NCBI GenBank assembly: GCA_027475525.1
Contig: JAMWFC010000077.1
Coordinates: forward strand, 868,001 to 932,000
Reading direction: 5' to 3'
Source: Macrolepiota albuminosa
Lineage: Eukaryota; Basidiomycota; Agaricomycetes; Agaricales; Agaricaceae
DNA length: 64,000 bases
Below the pieces are notes generated by a model. The model worked only from the letters and a program-made list of their open reading frames with translations. It made no database searches and was not told the DNA's origin. The translations under genes and the position numbers were made by a program. Every line of letters starts with the position of its first letter. Position 1 is the first letter of the stretch. This document shows, one piece after another, positions 36,986 to 47,262 of this stretch.

Positions 36986-38251
36986 CTATTGAAAACCCTC
37001 CCCTGCTGAACCAAAGGACCCATCCGATGGTTCTGCTACAGCTTCCACAGGACCCAAGGACTCCTCCAGGGGTTCTGCTTCAGTCTGTACATCTGGGGAG
37101 GGGTTTCCTCGAACGTCTCGGGCAGCAAGGAGCTGGAGAAGGAGCTCCTCCTGCTCTGAAGCTGAGAGATAGCGCACCTCTAACCCCTGGGGACAATACC
37201 GAGCGAAGTGACCAGGCTTTCCACAGCGACGGCAGAGGAGAGGAAGGGAGGAACGTTGACGAGAGGCATCGACATCCATAGGTACTCCAAAAGGAAGAGG
37301 ACATGCTGCAGGTACCTGAGCTGGGGGTGGAGCGCGAAATGGAAGGGGAGGCTGGATGGGATGACGAGCAGAAAAGGATGCCTGTGGAGTGGAGCGAGGG
37401 GCAGTTCCACGGTGGAGCTCACGTCGTAACTCCATGAGCTGCCACTGATCATGTGCTACCTGATACCAGGTCTCGATACTCGTGTCATCAGGTCGTCCCT
37501 CAGCCATGCTGTCGATCCAATCCATGAGAGAGGGAAGGAGGCCATCTCGGAAGGTGAGACAGAGCTGAAGACCATCCGGATAACAGGCCTGTTCAGCAAG
37601 AGCTCTGAAGGAGTCGATGTACTCATCTAGGGTCCGCTTCCCTTGCCCATATCGATGAGGATCTCGGAGAGTGAGGGCTGCCACCTTAGCAGGGTCCAAG
37701 GGGAAGAACTCTGTCCGAAACTCCTTCTCAAACTGATCCCAACTTCCAAAACTCTCTACTCCTCCAGGACGTCGAAAGACTCGTAGCGCGTATGTTGAAG
37801 CTCGCCCAGACTTCATGTAAGAAAGAACCCAAGCGATTTTGAGAGCATCAGAGGGGAAAGCCTCACCACTAAGCTGAATATAGGTGATGCAGGACTGCAG
37901 GAAACGCTCGCCTATCGCTCGGTCACCATTGAATGCGTCTGGGAGTGCTGGGCGAGGAATATTGGCATGAACTGGGGGGGAGGCCCCAAAGCGAGGGACT
38001 GGGGGTGTGCCAGCCCTAACTGGAGGTGCCTGGAGAGGGGCAGGAGTGAGAGGGAGGCGCTCTAAGAGGGCCTGAAGGGAATGGGAGATAGTGTCTGTGG
38101 CCTGACGTAATCCAGCAAGTTCGGTGGTGTGGAGGGTGAGGGAAGCTTGAGTGGTCTGCACCTGAGTCTCCAGAGCAAGCAAGCGACCCCAGGCATCATC
38201 CTGAGGGGCAGAAGTGTCCAGGGGAGTGTCTGAGGGGGCTGGTTGGGTCAT
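36986..38251 (-). CDS. gag of E1
   Basis: Intact capsid-like ORF of 421 residues, starting MTQPAPSDTPLD. The N-terminal third has a helical LETQVQTTQASLTLHTTEL stretch. Then come a proline-rich linker and the retrotransposon gag fold (ALKIAWVLSYMKSGRAST, SFGSWDQFEKEF, KRTLDEYIDSFRALAEQA). A CCHC zinc knuckle, CRRCGKPGHFARYC, lies near residue 350. It ends GEGFQ and TAG at 36988-36986. Pol follows in the -1 frame. Confidence 0.92.
   Translation of the reverse strand: MTQPAPSDTPLDTSAPQDDAWGRLLALETQVQTTQASLTLHTTELAGLRQATDTISHSLQALLERLPLTPAPLQAPPVRAGTPPVPRFGASPPVHANIPRPALPDAFNGDRAIGERFLQSCITYIQLSGEAFPSDALKIAWVLSYMKSGRASTYALRVFRRPGGVESFGSWDQFEKEFRTEFFPLDPAKVAALTLRDPHRYGQGKRTLDEYIDSFRALAEQACYPDGLQLCLTFRDGLLPSLMDWIDSMAEGRPDDTSIETWYQVAHDQWQLMELRRELHRGTAPRSTPQASFSARHPIQPPLPFRAPPPAQVPAACPLPFGVPMDVDASRQRSSLPLLCRRCGKPGHFARYCPQGLEVRYLSASEQEELLLQLLAARDVRGNPSPDVQTEAEPLEESLGPVEAVAEPSDGSFGSAGEGFQ
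36992..36998 (-). promoter_or_regulatory. -1 slippery heptamer at the gag-pol junction of E1
   Basis: On minus, G GGT TTT in the gag frame just before CAA TAG. The -1 frame is open from here into pol (through CGA CGG ATG at 36977). It is conserved in E3. Confidence 0.7.
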
Positions 38252-38365
38252 AGAAGCAACAGAGGGGCAGGGAGTAATCCAGTGGGGGAGGGACCTAAAG
38301 GGGCAAGAGAGGGCTCAAGCAGGCTGAAGGGGGCTCCCAGACCGAAATGTAGAGACTTGTTCTGC

Positions 38366-38883
38366 TGTAAGGGCGACCTCTAGAGGCTGTGGCTCAGTCA
38401 CACAGCTGGCAGAGGGAGATCCAAAGTATATTAGAATATATACTGACAATATCAAGGTAGCTACTCACCTGGCAGAGGGAGATCCAAAGAGAACAAGTCT
38501 GGGGATTCCCTATGCCAGGTTGGATGCTTCTGGGGCCTCTGAAGCATGGGAAACAACTGTACAGTACAACAAAACCTTAAAAACTCGAAAATTGACTAAC
38601 CAAACAAGTGTGCAAACAAGGGAGGAAAACTCCGGACTTTAGAAGTCAGAAAGGCAAACTCCGGCTTATCTAAGCAGCCTGGAGCGGTGCTGAAGGGCCC
38701 ACACTTGTCTGAGTGATAGCTAAAGAACCAGAGCACCTCAAAGGTTGAGAATAGTACCAACAGATAGTGTTGAAGAAGTAGTAACAGCAAAATGAGAGAA
38801 TGGTAGAAGAAATAAGGAAGTGAATGAAAGGAGAGTGAAGAAATAAGGAGTGAAAGAAGAAAGGAATGAGGGGTCCCCTGACA
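38366..38883 (-). repeat. 5' LTR of E1
   Basis: 518 bp. Compared with 32313-32830 I found two differences, TGTATT/TATATT and GGACGC/GGATGC. Confidence 0.94.
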
Positions 38884-40380
38884 CTAGCCTAGGCAATGAC
38901 AACTTCCATATAGAAGTGGTGTGGGAGTATGGATATGACTCCCTCTTTACCAAGATAATCACCTATTCCAACAACCACCCTTGGTTCAGGCAGGGGCCTG
39001 ACAGACTGATCACAATAGAGAACCGTCAAGGAGTGGCAGTGGTTTGCCTTCCCCATATGCAAACTATTGTAATGCAGATACTGAATCAGGCCCATGCCCT
39101 GGTGGAACACTTTGGTGCTACACGGACATTAGGATACATCCATAAGTGGTATTGGTAGCCATGTATGGCCCAGGAGGTTACCAAGTTCTGCACATCATGT
39201 GCAGCATGTCAGAAGGCAAAGTTGCCCCCTGGATCTCCTGCTGAGAAGCTGCACCAGCTACTTGTGCTGGTAAAACCTTGGGACTCTATTAGAATGGACT
39301 TTGTAGATCCCTTTCCTGAGTCTAGAAGATTTGACTACCTCTGGGCGGTGATATGTCGCATGACGAGCATGGTGCACCTTATACCAGTGTGAACAATGCT
39401 GACAGCTAAGGAGCTGTTGTGGATCTATCTCAGGAAGATTGTTAGGCTGCATGGGCTGCCTAGTACTATTGTGAGCTATTGTGACTCAAAATTCACGTTG
39501 CAATGATGAAGGGAGCTCCATAAGCTGTTAGGAGCTAGACTTCTCATATCGACTTCATCCCATCCTCAAACAGATAGGCAGACTGAGCAGGCCAACTGCA
39601 GTATAGGCCAGATCCTGAGGGAAGTTGTTTGCCCTGATCAACAAGACTGGGTGGAACTGGTGCCCACTTACTGAGTTTGCAATTAACATGAGTATCTCAG
39701 AGATGACAGGATACACACCCTTTGAGCTCAATAGGGGATACTTGCCCTCCATGTTGCATAAAATTTGTGTGGATGTAGTAGCCCACTGAGGCGTAGTTGA
39801 GTTTGCTAGGCAGGCCCTGGAGAATATTGTAGTGGCGCATAATGCCATCATCAAGACACAAGTCTTTTAGGCAAAAAATGCCAATCACCATAGGCAAACA
39901 GATCTGCCAATATTAGTGGGAGCGTTGGTCTACCTGTCAACATATAATCTGAGGCTTCTCAAGGAACAGGCAAGTAAACTTTGCCCAAAATAGGTAGGCC
40001 CATACTATGTGCTAGACACAGAGCCAAGTACCTCCAACTATGTGCTGGAGCTGCTGCAAACATTACAGGAACAACAAATCGTTCCAAAGTTCTATGTGTC
40101 GCTGTTGTGACCATATAGTGCATCCAATGACATGTTGTTTCCTAACAGGGTGACCATGGGCCCCTATGACTTTGGAGCACAAGACAATGGCAAATGGTTT
40201 GTCAAGTGCATCATAGGGCACCAGTGGACTGAGTAGAATATACTTGAGTTTGAGGTACAATGGTTCCTTGGAGACACAACATGAGAGCCATACTCTCATT
40301 GCTCCAAGCGGGCAGCACTTGATCATTATTTGGAGTTGAAAGGCATTAAGCATGCTGGCGCTTAATTTGATTGGCAGTGC
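38884..40380 (+). pseudogene. E2 integrase and chromodomain, decayed
   Basis: It continues the E2 frame after E1. It has a zinc finger part (ALVEHFGATRTLGYIHKWYW, CTSCAACQKAKLP). The catalytic core reads IRMDFVDPFPESRRF, then YCDSKFTL, then SSHPQTDRQTEQAN, so D, D and E are still visible. The domain near 40160-40365 (GKWFVKCIIGHQW, EVQWFLGDTT, ALDHYLELKG) resembles a chromodomain. Several stops (TAG, TGA) interrupt it. Confidence 0.85.
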
Positions 40381-40469
40381 CAATCATGGCTTGGTTGAGT
40401 TGGTCAGCAACTGTGGCTGAGACATGCCTTAAAATTCAAAATTTTTTTTTTTCCTTTCTTTCCTCAACT

Positions 40470-43400
40470 ATGGACAACATGCCTGTGGACAGCAGTGAGC
40501 AGCAGCAGCATCAGCAGCAGTTTGAGCTTGCACTGTCGGTCTTACCATTGGCTAAAAGGAGGGGGCAGATGGCTCCCCCACTGATTCAAAATGTGCTCCA
40601 GTAGGAACAATTGCAACAGGTTGTGGGCTTCCCACAGCAGCAGCAACAACCAGTGGCAGGCTACCCACCGCAGCAGCCAGTGATCAGTGGCTATCTGCCA
40701 CAACAACTCATGCAAGGCAACTTTATGTCCCAGAATGCACTTGTAGGCAGTTTTCTGCCTTTTCAGATGGCACAGGATGCTTATGTGCCACATCATGCTG
40801 AGGACCAATCCCAGCAAGTCCAGCACAGAGGGCTATTTAGCCTCCAAGCAATGTCAGGATGGAGGCAGCTTGCCCCTATACTAGCAAGGAGGCCAATAGA
40901 GGCACATCCTTTGCCCCAGTTTATGGCCCCAGCATACTATCCTGGCATGGCTGGTGTGCCAGCAATGATGTTGTACTTCCTGGCTTGGATGGGAGCTTGG
41001 GACGCAATGCTCTAGTATGGTGCTTCATATGAGGCACCCACCAAGAAAGGAAAATTGACCTTCCAGGCAGCAACAATGCCAGCCAACAGTCCAAAGGGAT
41101 GTAAATCATCCCTCCTGCCAGCAAAGACAGCTGGTAAGAGCATAGAAGTTCTCAATACAGAACAAAGCAGCAAGTCTCTGGCCAATGTACTGACGGAGAG
41201 CCTGGCCAGGCTCTCCTTGTTACAGCAGCTGGAGATGCTGCACCAACCCAAGCCCAGCTCAGAAGAAGAGGCACATCCTTGACATGACAAAGAAAAAGCA
41301 TGGGCTGTTGAGCCCAGTCTCAACCAGGACTTAGTCCTGGCTACTCTCTTTTAACACCTGGGAGACAATGGGTACAATGTACCTGCAGACTTGTCATTCC
41401 TCCACAATGCAGAGGCTGTCATCCTCATCAGTCAGATGATGGACAATATAGATCACATGTGTGCTCAGCACAAAACTGATCTCCTTGCTCTATCAGCTGC
41501 TCATAAGCGGCAGACTACACCCCCAAGTTGGGACACCAACTCTAGCAAAAGGGCATGTTGGCAAGGAGTAGAGGACACGCCCTTCCACTTGACTCAGTTG
41601 AACATTGTGGTTCCCAGCTGAGAGGCCAGTTTAGAACAGGACATCCTCCCCTATGACAATGTCCCTGCTCCAGCTGCCTCCTGGCTGATTCAGCACCTTG
41701 CTAGTGGTGCATCTGAGGTCATATCTTCATGACCATTATCCATAGTATCTACCATGCACTCTGGGGAGCAGAGTTCTTAGGACATCAGTACATGCCCCAC
41801 TGAGGCTAAAGCCTCACAACTCCAAAAGGATTGTTGGGGTAAGCACCCAGAAGGGCACGCATATGTTAACGTGCACTTCCCTGAGGATGCCCTAAAAGGG
41901 GCCCCAGAAGCTAACATCCCCTTCTTACCCACAGTATTGGTAGAGGGCCCTTTAGCCCAATACCCCTAATGCATGTGGGCAATGGACCCACATTCAGAGA
42001 ATGCTGTGCTGGAGAGGCTGCCATCCCTGCCCTTCAATGACGAATAGTATGAGGAACCTGAAGAGGCTTGTATAGAATCCCTGGTGCTGCATGAGACTGC
42101 AGCACAACGCATGGTGCGCAAGCAGCACAACAGTAATTGACAGGCCAAGATAAACTGTTGGGTGCAAGATAGTGCCAAACAAGGAGCTGCCCTCCTCAAA
42201 GATGAGACCAGGCACATCTCTGATGCACTCAGTATTGTGATTTATCATGATCACACTATTGAGCGCCAGAACTCATTCTTTGACATGGAGTTATCTCCCC
42301 ATTTTTACTGGTCACCAGTGACCAACACTATCTTCATTGGGCAAGAAGCCTGCACAGCCAGGGTCTTTGAGGCCAACAAAGAGGACAATGCTGCACATAT
42401 GCTCCACAACAGTAAGGTGTACCAAGTTGCACCTTGTGGGTTCCTCTGCAGGCTCCACGCACTAGTAAACAACTAGTTTACGCTAATTTGTCAGTGTCAG
42501 TTGGGCTACCTCCTGCTCAACAAATTCAAACGGGTGACTATGAATTGTCATCCTACAGTCCAAGACAAAGTAATGTCTCAATTATTCAATGAGGTCCTGT
42601 ACAAGACTATTGCGGTACCTTTTGCAAGTTTGGAGGAGCAGGAGAAAGTCCCATGGATGATTGCTTCTTTGCAGATTTACCACCGCAAGAAAAGTAGAAG
42701 GCTGGCCTTTGCTGGCCTGACTCCTCCTAATCCAGAGCAACCCTTCGCTTTGGACTACCTGAGCTCATATGCTCTTCTTTATGGGCATCCTGGAACACCC
42801 AATGTGTGGACCAGTCTGGCCATTAGACCATGTCATGTGCATTCATTGGTGCAGCTTCTTTGAGTTTGCGCTAGTACACACTATTTATGTAAGTCACCCA
42901 TCCAAGTCTACAATGCACAAGCACCTGGCTTATGTCTTTGCATGGCCAGGCCTCTATAAAGAGGCCATAGCCAAATATGAAGTGACTATGGGGCAATCCT
43001 TTGTGCCTCTTCCCACTGAGAACCCAAACTTTGAGGCTCAGGCTGTGGACATTCCAGAAGCATCAGCTTCCGTCTTCACCACTTCAGACCTGTTACATGT
43101 CCTTCATCACAATCAAATCCCAGTCAGCTGGGCTGACCATGCGTACACCTATGGGGTCACCTACTTGGCCCACATCTTCTTCAGCAACAACTGGCTCTAC
43201 AACAAGGCAGCTGCCATTGACAACAAGAGGCTGCAATGCCTCAATCACTACAGGACACCTCAGTCCCTTGCTCAGTGGGATGTGTGGCATGAAGCCACCA
43301 TTGGCAATTGCCAATGCCTGATGCTCTAGCAGCAGGAGAGTCGTCATGTGTTTGACAAAGCATTCACCAAGGAGATGTATCTCCTCATTGGGCAAGACAT

Positions 43401-43683
43401 TCATGCCTGAGAAATCTGGACATGCCAGTACCCATCCAACAATGGGAATCTACCTAATCCCCAACCACTTACTCCAGGGCTGACTTTTGACCCCACCATT
43501 ACGCTGTCTCCGCTATGGGACTATGACAATTTCCTGCCTCTGGCAGGGCCATCAGGCACCTCTCACAAGCCCGCATCCAAGGATGAACTCCTTGACTACA
43601 ATATGGATAATGCAATTGCCGATCCATTCCAGGAGCCTAAAGACTCTTCAATTGCCCCTGTCTCTGACTTACCAATGGCCTGA
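40470..43683 (+). pseudogene. Extra 3' ORF of E2 in the env position, function unknown
   Basis: After the chromodomain a new frame starts with ATG at 40470 (MDNMPVDSSEQQQHQQQ). It stays in one frame to about 42840 with only scattered stops. It then shifts by one inserted base (ATTAGACC versus ATGGACC in the second copy) and continues to TGA at 43681-43683, about 1070 codons in all. The N-terminus is rich in Gln, Pro and Tyr (QQQQPVAGYPPQQPV). The C-terminal half is globular, with LAYVFAWPGLYKEAIAKYE and LHHNQIPVSWADHAYTYG. I see no signal peptide, membrane segment or known domain. A related copy lies at 53.8-54.8 kb. It is neither gag, pol nor a recognisable envelope. Confidence 0.7.
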
Positions 43684-43728
43684 CCATTGTGGTGCTTTGA
43701 GGCCATAGTTCAGTCTGATTGAGGGGTG

Positions 43729-43949
43729 TGTAGCGTAGTCTGCCACATAGCTTTTACTTAGTATAGTAGTCAAATATTATATTATATTTATTATAATATA
43801 ATATTAGTTATATAATTATAAATATATAGCTACCTGCTGCTTATTCAGCAGCTTATTTTGTGTTGATACTACATAATCAATGAACTAGACTGGTCCGATT
43901 CTGTGCAGTATGAACCTTAAGCTCTTACAATATTCATAAGTCCATTACA
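43729..43949 (+). repeat. 3' LTR of E2
   Basis: 221 bp, TGTAGCGTAG...CCATTACA. Similar to 24389-24613 with scattered transitions and small indels. Confidence 0.9.
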
Positions 43950-46718
43950 CTACTGGAGCCATTCTCTCTCAATAGTCAAGGGAAGATGGTAAGTGGCATC
44001 CTGTGGCTTTCTACTCCCAGAGTCTCAATGCTGTAGAGCAAAATTATGAGATTCATGACAAGGAGATGCTAGCTATCATTTGGTCATTTGAGGAGTGGCA
44101 ACATTTTCTTGAAGGTGCCAGGCATAAATTCGAGGTGTGGACTAATCACAAGAACTTAAAGTACTTTCAGATGGCCAAGAAACTTAACTGCTGACAGGCT
44201 CTATGGTCCTTGTATCTGGCCAACTTTGACTTTTCTCTACATCACAAACCCAGACAGAGCATGGGCAAACCAGATGTGCTTTCTAGGCGAGCAGACCATG
44301 GCTCAGGAGCTAGCAACAATGACAATATTGTACTCCTGAAGCCAGAACTATTTGCCATCCATGCTCTAAAGGGTGTGGTTGGCCAGGAAGAAGAAGTAAG
44401 CATCCTTTGAGACATCCAATAATACGATGCTGTATCAGCAGTCAGAGACACAACATGCATCAGAAGTCAAAATAAACATTTATCATAGGGCTGAAAACTG
44501 TAAGCCTCCTGGTCGCAGTCTCAACAAATTATATCTCCAAAAACACCCCAATAAATACACAGATAGTACAGAATAAAGGGCAGGGATCAGCTCAAGCTAT
44601 CAACTCAACAAAAGAGATGAATAGAATGGTGGCACATGCATTGAATGGAGGAAGAAAAAGATGAATAGAATGGTGGCACTGAAACATGCATTGAATGGAG
44701 GAAGAAAGAGATGAATAGAATGGTGGCACTGAAACATGCATCACCAAAATAGAAAATAGAACAACAAATTAGGTCAGGAATGCCGGGAGGTCAAGAGCAA
44801 AAAGTCATGTGATCTGGTGGTCTGTGCACTAGAAAATTAGTATAAATAGTCCAAGTAGAGTAGAGAATAACCAAGCATTTGATAGGCAAAGGCTCAGTGG
44901 TTTCCAGGGAGTGAATCACCTAGACTAGAGTTTATTGAACACCTCTTATTGGAAGTCTATTGGTAGACAAAGGCTCAGTAGTTTGGTAGAAAAAGGCTCA
45001 GTAGTTCCCAGGGAGTAAACTACTTAGGCTGGAGTTTATTAAGAACCTTCTTCTGCCCATCAGGATATTTGATATTCTGTGAAGCACCCAATACATCAAT
45101 TTATCATCAAGCACCAGTGTGGATTAGAGGAAACTTTCTAAGACTTCAAGAAAGCCCCAGAACTATCAGTACTACTTGCAACCAAGTACTACACCAACAA
45201 GATAACCAGGAGGACACTTAAGAAGATCTGGTAGCCAAGGCTGTCCTGGCCTTGCATGCTCAAGAGAAAACTGGAGTAAAGTCCATCCACATCAATGAGT
45301 GGTCTTTGGAAAATGGTCTTCTCACTTTTCAGGGACACATTTATGTTCCCAACCTGCCAGACCTCTGGAGGCAGATTGTGGAGCAGCATCATGACTCTTA
45401 AGTTGCAGGACATCCTGGCAGATGGAAGACACTGGAGCTGGTCTCCCAAAATTACTGGTAGCCTCAAATGTCATGGTATATTGGCTCTTACACCTCCACC
45501 TGTGACCTTTATCTTTGGACTAAGCCTTGTCATCAGCCTCCTATGGGACAGCTTCATCCTTTGCCCATTCTAGCTGAGCATTGGAGTGTGGCCTTAGTAG
45601 ACTTTATCATTGAGTTACCAAACTCTTATGGATATGATGTGATCATGGTAGTAGTAGATCTCTGTGACAAGCATGCTCATTTTATTCCAACATACACTAC
45701 TTGCTCTGCCATGGGCACTGCTAATCTGTACCAGAAGCATGTCTGAAAACTCCATGGGTTGTCAGATGCTTACATCTCTGACCATGGACCTTAGTTTGTG
45801 GCAGAGTTTACTAGAGAACTGTATCACCTCCACACTTCCACAGTCTACCACCCTCAGTCTGATGGCCAGACCAAGTGTGTCAACCAGGTGCTAGAACAGT
45901 ATCTCCAGCTCTTCTGCAATGAATGACAGAATGGCTAGGATAATCTATTACCAGAGGCAGAGTTTTAATACAACAACCATATACATGCTGCCATCCAGAT
46001 GTCTCCTTTCCTTCTAGATACTGGTCGACACCCTTGGATGGGATTCAAGCCTCATAGATGACCTTCAGAGAATGAAGCTGTCAATGAGTTCATAGATCGG
46101 ATGAAGGCAGCCCAGGAGGAAACCAAGGCTGCTTTAACTAAGGCAAAGAATGACATGGCCTGCTACTATAATCGTGGATGAACTCTAGCCCCCAAGTACA
46201 AGCCTGATGATCAAGTCTACCTGGATGCCTCTGACATTGCTACCACCCAACCTTCTCAGAAGCTTTCTCATTGCCATCTAGGACCCTTTCCTATAATAAA
46301 GCAGGTAGGCCCACTAGCCTATTGACTCAAGCTGCCTAGTGGAATGAGTTGACTCCATCTAGTCTTCAATGTGGTGAAGCTCTCTCTAGCACCAGAGGAT
46401 CCAATCTCAGGTCAACATTTACAGCCACCTCCATCTCTAGTTTTGGTAGACAACCAAGAAGAGTACAAAGTGGAACGGATCCTAGACAGCTGACTCTTTA
46501 AAAACAAGCTTCAGTTCAAGGTCAAGTAGAAGAGCTATGGAATCAAGGACATCTCCTGGGAGCCACAAGAGAATGTCCATGCCCCTGCCTTGGTCCAGGA
46601 ATTCTATCAACAGCATCCCAAAGCTCCCCAGGCAATCAGAGGCCTCTATTCTCTTTCTAAGGTAGATCAGGCCATTTAGAACTACTTCTATCCAGCACGT
46701 CGAGATGCCACACTCTAG
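43950..46718 (+). pseudogene. E3 pol, 3' half (RNase H, integrase, chromodomain), decayed
   Basis: Continues E3 pol after E2. RNase H VAFYSQSLNAVEQNYEIHDK is at about 44000, with a TGA at 44192-44194 at the same codon as in E1. The integrase frame is broken by a 774-bp insert at 44420-45193. The core (VDFIIELPNS) follows, then a TGA at 46350-46352, again at the same codon as in E1. The chromodomain region ends with TAG at 46716-46718. There are many further private stops. Confidence 0.88.
44420..45193. mobile_element. 774-bp insertion of unknown type in E3 integrase
   Basis: Compared with E1, the sequence between ATCCAA and CAAGATAACC is extra. It is flanked by a 4-bp TSD CCAA (44416-44419 and 45194-45197). 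It has no coding capacity and contains short tandem repeats, such as three rounds of a unit with GAATGGTGGCAC and GCATTGAATGGAGGAAG at about 44620-44740. It could be a solo LTR; its ends are TAATACGATG and AGTACTACA. Confidence 0.65.
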
Positions 46719-46729
46719 AGGGGTGGTGA

Positions 46730-47257
46730 TGTCAGGAGACTCCTTATTTCTTCCTTCTTTCACTTCTTATTCCTTTACTCTCCTTTCATTCATTTCCTTA
46801 TTTCTTCTATCATTTTTATCATTCTCTCATTTTGCTGTTTCTATTCTCTCAACACTATCTGTTGGTACTATTCTCAGTCTTTGAGGTGCTCTGGTTCTTG
46901 AGCTATCATTTAGACAAGTGTGGGCCCTTCAGCACCACTTCCAGACTGCTTATATAAGCCAGAGTTTGCCTTTCTGACTTCCAAAGTCCAGAGTTTTTCT
47001 GCCTTGTTTGCACAGTTGTTTGATTAGTCAATTTTTGAGTTTTTAAGGTTTTGTTGTACTGTACAGTTGTTTTCCATGCTTCAGAAGCCCCAGAAGCATC
47101 CAACCTGGCATAGGGAATCCCTAGACTTGTTCTCTTTGGATCTCCCTCTGCCAGGTGAGTAGTTATTATGATATTGTCAGTACATACTCTAATACACTTT
47201 GGATCTCCCTCTGCCAGCTGTGTGACTGAGCCACAGCCTCTAGAGGTCGTCCTTATA
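46730..47257 (+). repeat. 3' LTR of E3
   Basis: 528 bp, starting TGTCAGGAGACTCC and ending GTCCTTATA. It is preceded by a purine tract AGAGGGGTGGTGA and followed by the TSD CTTTG. Confidence 0.92.
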
Positions 47258-47262
47258 CTTTG

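Larger units (their letters stand above)
32842..36998 (-). pseudogene. E1 pol polyprotein (protease, RT, RNase H, integrase, chromodomain)
   Basis: The first open part (36977-34680, 765 codons; its frame is open back into gag) holds the protease LLDSGATGLFLD, RT blocks, the RT site YLDN at about 35373 (canonical YLDD) and RNase H to KKLNR. A TGA follows at 34682-34680. The next part has the HHCC integrase finger (HHDSRVAGHPGRW, CDLCLRTKPRC). The frame then breaks in the 77-bp duplication (33995-34148). The third part has the DDE core (VDFIVELP, SDRGPQF, and E in QSDGQTERVNQELE) and the GPF module. A second TGA is at 33210-33208. Last comes a chromodomain, YEVERILDSR...KWKGYGIEDVSWEP, ending at TAG 32842. 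Translation would need -1 frameshifting from gag and passage through two TGAs. Confidence 0.92.
32313..38883 (-). mobile_element. Young Ty3/gypsy chromodomain element (E1), same family as E3
   Basis: Two 518-bp LTRs (32313-32830 and 38366-38883) that I find to differ at only two positions, both transitions. The TSD CTAGC (32308-32312 and 38884-38888) is perfect. The element lies on the minus strand, inside E2 between RNase H and integrase. It has a complete gag and nearly complete pol, normal CpG content, a slippery site, a polypurine tract and all domains. The breaks are two in-frame TGA codons and a 77-bp duplication that is probably an assembly error. It is the most recent insertion in the nest. 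Confidence 0.96.
24389..43949 (+). mobile_element. Large Ty3/gypsy element with extra 3' ORF (E2), inserted in E3
   Basis: LTRs of about 221-225 bp start TGTAGC and end TTACA/TTATA. The TSD CTACT (24384-24388 and 43950-43954) is perfect. Removing E2 rejoins E3 codons for FTTGA. Internal order: leader/gag, zinc knuckle, protease, reverse transcriptase/RNase H, integrase, chromodomain, then a long extra ORF. Inserts within E2 are two solo LTRs and E1; without them E2 is about 11.1 kb. Many stops and a low CpG content show it is inactive, although its RT keeps YLDD. Confidence 0.92.
19655..47257 (+). mobile_element. Outer Ty3/gypsy chromodomain element (E3), decayed and nested
   Basis: LTRs start TGTCAGG and end TTACA/TTATA, with a perfect 5-bp TSD CTTTG at 19650-19654 and 47258-47262. 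Internal order: gag, protease, reverse transcriptase, then the break by E2 at 24389-43949, then RNase H, integrase and chromodomain. Subtracting E2, the TRIM, the 774-bp insert, their TSDs and two 77-bp duplications leaves about 6.48 kb. The related E1 is 6.49 kb when its own 77-bp duplication is counted once. CpG is very scarce and many Arg, Gln and Trp codons have become stops, so the element is dead. Confidence 0.93.

Noticed and set aside
40470..43683. Envelope gene that would make E2 an errantivirus-like element
   Set aside because: No signal peptide, cleavage site or membrane segment can be seen, only the position fits.
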